The notes beneath the pieces were generated by a model. It worked only from the letters and a program-made list of their open reading frames with translations. It searched no databases and was not told the origin of the DNA. From Campylobacter sp. (lineage in GTDB: Bacteria > Campylobacterota > Campylobacteria > Campylobacterales > Campylobacteraceae): a DNA stretch of 9,240 nt. The stretch is from contig JAILCJ010000013.1 of assembly GCA_024680445.1 (NCBI GenBank), positions 1 through 9,240 on the forward strand. Reading direction: 5' to 3'. Every line of letters starts with the position of its first letter. Positions within the stretch are counted from its first letter, which is position 1. This document shows positions 6,979-9,240 of the stretch, piece by piece. The position numbers and the translations under genes were made by a program.

Positions 6979-7224
6979 ATGGTCGAAAATTTTTTATACG
7001 AATACGCTAAGCTCATAACAGATTTTCCTGAAAAAGTTAAGGTTGAGCGACAAGAACTCGGTGAAAATTTTGCAGAGATTATCATTTATGCCGACAAAGT
7101 CGATACTGGTAAGCTTATCGGTAAAGACGGCAAAATGATAAACGCTATAAAAACTGTGATAATGGGCTTTAAAGCCAAAGACGCAACAAGCTACCGAGTC
7201 ACCGTAAAAGCACTTGATGAATGA
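6979..7224 (+). CDS. khpA: KH-domain RNA-binding protein (KhpA-like)
   Basis: This is a single small type II KH domain of 81 residues, the size of KhpA proteins, which bind RNA in the cytosol and in Gram-positives pair with KhpB. The RNA-binding loop is visible as GKLIGKDGKMINAIK (44-58), with the GxxG motif Gly48-Lys-Asp-Gly51. Flanking beta strands are KVKVERQE and AEIIIYAD. It starts five bases after the rpsP stop without a clear Shine-Dalgarno site, so coupling with rpsP translation is likely. It overlaps rimM by eight bases. The place between rpsP and rimM is the standard one for this family in many bacteria. No jag/khpB partner is in the window. Confidence 0.92.
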   Translation: MVENFLYEYAKLITDFPEKVKVERQELGENFAEIIIYADKVDTGKLIGKDGKMINAIKTVIMGFKAKDATSYRVTVKALDE

Positions 7225-7750
7225 TCAAACTCTGCTAGAAGTGGCCTTGCTCGGCAAAACTGTCGGGCTGAAAGGCTATGTAAAACTTCACAATCGTAGC
7301 GATTTTAGCGAGCAGTTTAAGCCCGGTGCATGCTTTTATGACAAAGATGGCAAGGCTTATAAAATCAAGCATTATGACAAAAACAAAGCTGAAATTTTGC
7401 TTGAAGGATACGAAGATATCGAGCTTGCTAAGGCTTTAACAAACACTACTCTTTACGCCACCGTCCAAGATACACGCAAAACTTGTAAGCTAAAAAAAGA
7501 TGAGTTTTTTTACTTTGATATCATAGGCTTAAAAGTATTAGAAAATGGTGAAATTTTGGGCGTTGTAGAGGATATCGAAGAGATAGCTGGTAAAAGCTAT
7601 TTTTGGATAAAAGTCGATGAAAAACTCACAAATTTAGGTTTTGCCAAGAATTTTTACTTGCCTTATCTTGATAATTTCGTTAGCAAAATCGACACCAAAA
7701 CAGGGGAAATTTCGGCTATAAACGCCAAAGCCATACTTGAAAATTCGTAA
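7217..7750 (+). CDS. rimM: 16S rRNA maturation factor RimM
   Basis: RimM helps the 30S head mature and binds ribosomal protein S19. The protein is 177 residues from the ATG at 7217, close to the E. coli 182. The N-terminal RimM domain shows [16 protein letters not shown] (11-26) and ends near 85. The C-terminal PRC-barrel runs from [12 protein letters not shown] (96-107) through GVVEDI (115-120) to [10 protein letters not shown] (136-145). A TTG at 7214 directly before the ATG is in frame, but ATG is preferred. The start lies eight bases inside the KH gene, with no strong ribosome site, so translation is probably coupled. The final [12 protein letters not shown] is typical of the C-terminal strand. 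Confidence 0.94.
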   Translation: MNDQTLLEVALLGKTVGLKGYVKLHNRSDFSEQFKPGACFYDKDGKAYKIKHYDKNKAEILLEGYEDIELAKALTNTTLYATVQDTRKTCKLKKDEFFYFDIIGLKVLENGEILGVVEDIEEIAGKSYFWIKVDEKLTNLGFAKNFYLPYLDNFVSKIDTKTGEISAINAKAILENS

Positions 7751-7797
7751 AATTTAGCCTTTTTGCAAATTTTAAAAGCAAAGAAAGACAAAAAAAT

Positions 7798-8499
7798 ATG
7801 AAATTTAGCTTTGTTACACTTTTTGAAAATTTGATTAGACCCTATTTTGACGATTCGATTCTAAATCGTGCCATCAAAAATCAAAAAATCGAACTTAATT
7901 TTTTAAACCCAAGAGATTTTACAAAAGATAAACACAAAAAAGTCGATGAATACATGATAGGTGGCGGTGCAGGACTGTTAATGCAACCTCAACCACTTGA
8001 TGATACTCTAAGCAAAATCAAAAATGACGATAAAAATGTTCATATCGTTTTTCTAAGTCCAGTTGGAAAAAAATTTACCCAAAATGACGCAAAGCGACTA
8101 TCCAAAAAATCGCACATTTGCTTTGTTTGCGGTAGATACGAGGGCATAGACGAAAGAATCATAGAAAAATGGGCAAATGAAATTTTTTGTATAGGCGATT
8201 TTATCATGACAGGCGGTGAACTTGGGGCACTTTGTTTATGCGACGCTATTTCAAGAAATGTTAATGAAGTTTTAGGCAACGCAAAAAGCCTTGAAGTCGA
8301 GAGTTTCGAAGAAAATTTGCTTGAAGCTCCCTCTTTTACAAAACCAAATGAATTTGAAAATTCTTTTGTTATTTCAGACTTCTTAAAGGGAAATCACGCT
8401 ATAATCCAAGCTTTAAAAAATGACCTAGCACATTGCAAAACGGTATTTTTTCGCCCAGACTTATACCAAAAATGCAAAATCAAAAAAGGAAAAAAATGA
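7798..8499 (+). CDS. trmD: tRNA (guanine-N1)-methyltransferase TrmD
   Basis: TrmD uses S-adenosylmethionine to methylate G37 at N1 in tRNAs, preventing +1 frameshifts. It is an essential SPOUT-fold dimer. The protein has 233 residues, slightly short of E. coli at about 255 because the C-terminal tail is reduced. It begins [17 protein letters not shown] and shows the [17 protein letters not shown] loop (50-66). The trefoil knot carries SPVGKKF (87-93), [10 protein letters not shown] (111-120) and [14 protein letters not shown] (132-145), with Arg153 where E. coli has Arg154. At the position of the E. coli catalytic Asp169 there is Glu168 ([12 protein letters not shown]). I recall Glu in related Campylobacter proteins too. 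The end of the protein is Lys-rich. Only a weak ribosome site (AAAGA near 7784) precedes the ATG. Its stop overlaps rplS by ATGA. Confidence 0.96.
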   Translation: MKFSFVTLFENLIRPYFDDSILNRAIKNQKIELNFLNPRDFTKDKHKKVDEYMIGGGAGLLMQPQPLDDTLSKIKNDDKNVHIVFLSPVGKKFTQNDAKRLSKKSHICFVCGRYEGIDERIIEKWANEIFCIGDFIMTGGELGALCLCDAISRNVNEVLGNAKSLEVESFEENLLEAPSFTKPNEFENSFVISDFLKGNHAIIQALKNDLAHCKTVFFRPDLYQKCKIKKGKK

Positions 8500-8852
8500 G
8501 AAATAAATATATACAAGCATTTGAAGATGCTCAAATTGCAAACAAAAATGTTCCACAATTTCGTGCCGGCGATACGCTTCGTGTAGCGATTCGCATTAAA
8601 GAAGGCGATAAATCAAGGGTTCAAAATTTTGAAGGCGTCTGTATAGCTAGACGCGGTAGCGGTGTTGGTGAAACTTTCATCATTAGAAAAATCGGTGCTA
8701 ACAGCGTTGGCGTTGAAAGAATTTTCCCTATTTATAGTGAAAGCATAGAAGAGATTAAAGTTCTTAGACGTGGTCGTGTTAGACGCGCTAAACTATTTTA
8801 CCTACGCGATCTTCGTGGTAAAGCAGCAAAAATCCGCGAGTTAAGAAAATAA
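8496..8852 (+). CDS. rplS: 50S ribosomal protein L19
   Basis: L19 sits at the 30S-50S interface and contacts both subunits. The 118 residues are the standard length. [20 protein letters not shown] (22-41), [11 protein letters not shown] (44-54), [19 protein letters not shown] (75-93) and [19 protein letters not shown] (95-113) are all normal for the family. The ATG at 8496 overlaps the trmD stop (ATGA), and AGGA at 8487-8490 sits five bases before it. An in-frame ATG at 8433 would add 21 residues inside trmD and is rejected. The gene ends with TAATAA. The conserved gene order known from C. jejuni stops here. Confidence 0.97.
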   Translation: MRNKYIQAFEDAQIANKNVPQFRAGDTLRVAIRIKEGDKSRVQNFEGVCIARRGSGVGETFIIRKIGANSVGVERIFPIYSESIEEIKVLRRGRVRRAKLFYLRDLRGKAAKIRELRK

Positions 8853-8877
8853 TAACCATCCTTTTTAGCAGTGCTAC

Positions 8878-8904
8878 ATTTAAGAGTGCCAAACACTCTT
8901 AAAT
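8878..8904. terminator. Perfect 11-bp hairpin after rplS, probable terminator
   Basis: ATTTAAGAGTG (8878-8888) and CACTCTTAAAT (8894-8904) are perfect inverted repeats with a 5-base loop (CCAAA), 25 bases beyond the rplS stop. The position at the end of the operon suggests transcription termination. No T run follows on either strand (CCCCTGCCCCC on the + side), so it is not a textbook intrinsic terminator. It could instead protect the mRNA 3' end. Confidence 0.5.
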
Positions 8905-9135
8905 CCCCTGCCCCCTTATAACTATACTTATATTTTTAAACTAAGCTCTAATAAAGAGCTTAAATTAAGCCTTCTTTTTTATCATAGATTTACTATTTAT
9001 CAGTCTTATGAGCATCTGTTATCTTTTATTTTTGCTTGGATATCCACTTTTGTAATTATGTTTTTTGCAATTAAACAAAAAATCAAGTTAAATTCAGATA
9101 ACATAAGCTCAAAAAAGCTAAATAATTATGAGTAA
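8905..9135 (+). pseudogene. Possible remnant of a membrane protein gene (3' end only)
   Basis: The frame ending at TAA 9133-9135 is open back to a stop at 8881-8883, yet it has no ATG, GTG or TTG before the internal ATG at 9058. Its translation reads like protein: an N-part YTYIFKLSSNKELKLSLLFY, then YQSYEHLLSF, a hydrophobic stretch LLSFIFAWISTFVIMFFAI (codons at about 9016-9072) that would span a membrane, then KQKIK and a polar tail. The stop lies eight bases inside the next gene (ATGAGTAA), the arrangement of two genes once co-translated. I infer that the 5' part was deleted and the remaining end joined behind rplS. The left limit is arbitrary, set just after the rplS hairpin. Chance openness or a very small protein with a non-standard start are the alternatives. 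Confidence 0.4.
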
Positions 9136-9240
9136 TATTGAATTAAATAAAATGTTGATAACTGAATTTCAAAATTTGCAAGATTTATATATAAAAGAAA
9201 CCAAATGGCAAGATGGCAATAAAACTGGTTCGCATATTAT
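9128..9240 (+). CDS. Start of an unidentified small protein gene, cut by the window end
   Basis: An ATG at 9128 opens a frame with no stop for 37 codons to the window edge. The visible part begins MSNIELNKMLITEFQNLQ and continues DLYIKETKWQDGNKTGSHI. It is soluble, with one predicted helix followed by a Trp/Asp/Gly-rich turn. I do not recognise it with certainty. The pattern of helix, then WQ-D-G-TGSHI, reminds me of small cytosolic proteins sometimes found as immunity-type genes, which is only inference. No Shine-Dalgarno is visible, and the start overlaps the end of the preceding membrane-protein remnant, suggesting past translational coupling. Codons are strongly A/T-ending compared with the housekeeping genes, and C. 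jejuni, as I recall, has a different gene after rplS. Confidence 0.55.
   Translation, partial: MSNIELNKMLITEFQNLQDLYIKETKWQDGNKTGSHI

Noticed and set aside
7751..7797. Possible hairpin or promoter in the rimM-trmD gap (TTTGC and GCAAA)
   Set aside because: Only five pairs with an 11-base loop in very AT-rich sequence, and no clear -10. It is likely just an operon spacer.
8905..8915. CCCCTGCCCCC as a phase-variable homopolymer tract
   Set aside because: The runs are only four and five C, broken by TG. Campylobacter contingency tracts are usually about eight or more G or C, and no gene start is linked to it.
9008..9055. Tiny hydrophobic open frame MSICYLLFLLGYPLL
   Set aside because: It has fifteen codons, no ribosome site, and lies in a different frame from the more convincing membrane-protein remnant over the same bases.
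1..9240. CRISPR array, insertion sequence, tRNA or rRNA gene
   Set aside because: I saw no spaced direct repeats, transposase-like translation, cloverleaf or rRNA sequence. The window is almost fully occupied by protein genes.

Overview
This window is an AT-rich, almost gap-free stretch of core chromosome from an epsilonproteobacterium (Campylobacterota), most likely a Campylobacter other than C. jejuni. The assignment rests on protein character and on gene order. As I remember it, purE - small hypothetical - glyQ - Nif3-like - zinc-ribbon protein - waaA - pseudouridine synthase - ffh - rpsP - KH protein - rimM - trmD - rplS matches the C. jejuni block Cj0702-Cj0714. The glyQ/Nif3/zinc-ribbon/waaA part also recurs in Helicobacter pylori (HP0960-HP0957). 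No species can be named from sequence reading alone.

Layout. Positions 11-988 hold purE (purine synthesis) and a small HTH-plus-coiled-coil protein of unknown role. Positions 1087-5278 hold a tightly packed run: glyQ, a Nif3-family metal protein that overlaps glyQ by ATGA, a coiled-coil/zinc-ribbon protein like H. pylori HP0958 (FlgZ), waaA (Kdo transferase for LPS/LOS core) and an RluA-family pseudouridine synthase. Positions 5342-8852 hold a translation and secretion block: ffh, rpsP, a KhpA-like KH protein, rimM, trmD and rplS. All thirteen genes are on the + strand, with gaps mostly below 100 bases and several stop/start overlaps, so they are probably transcribed as one or a few operons. 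Three successive genes (waaA, the pseudouridine synthase, ffh) start with GTG.

How they fit together. The block from ffh to rplS makes ribosomal proteins S16 and L19, the 16S maturation factor RimM, the tRNA m1G37 methyltransferase TrmD and the SRP GTPase. This is a classic growth-rate-linked cluster. Promoter-like sites are visible before ffh and inside an 11-bp perfect dyad between ffh and rpsP, so the ribosomal part may be transcribed or controlled separately.

The 3' end (8853-9240) is different. After a double stop and a perfect 11-bp hairpin downstream of rplS, the conserved order is lost. There is a start-less open frame reading like the C-terminal end of a membrane protein. It overlaps by 8 bases the start of a second small gene that runs off the window. 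This looks like the edge of an accessory or rearranged segment and is the only clearly non-core part of the window. I found no tRNA, rRNA, CRISPR array, insertion sequence or novel multi-gene system.
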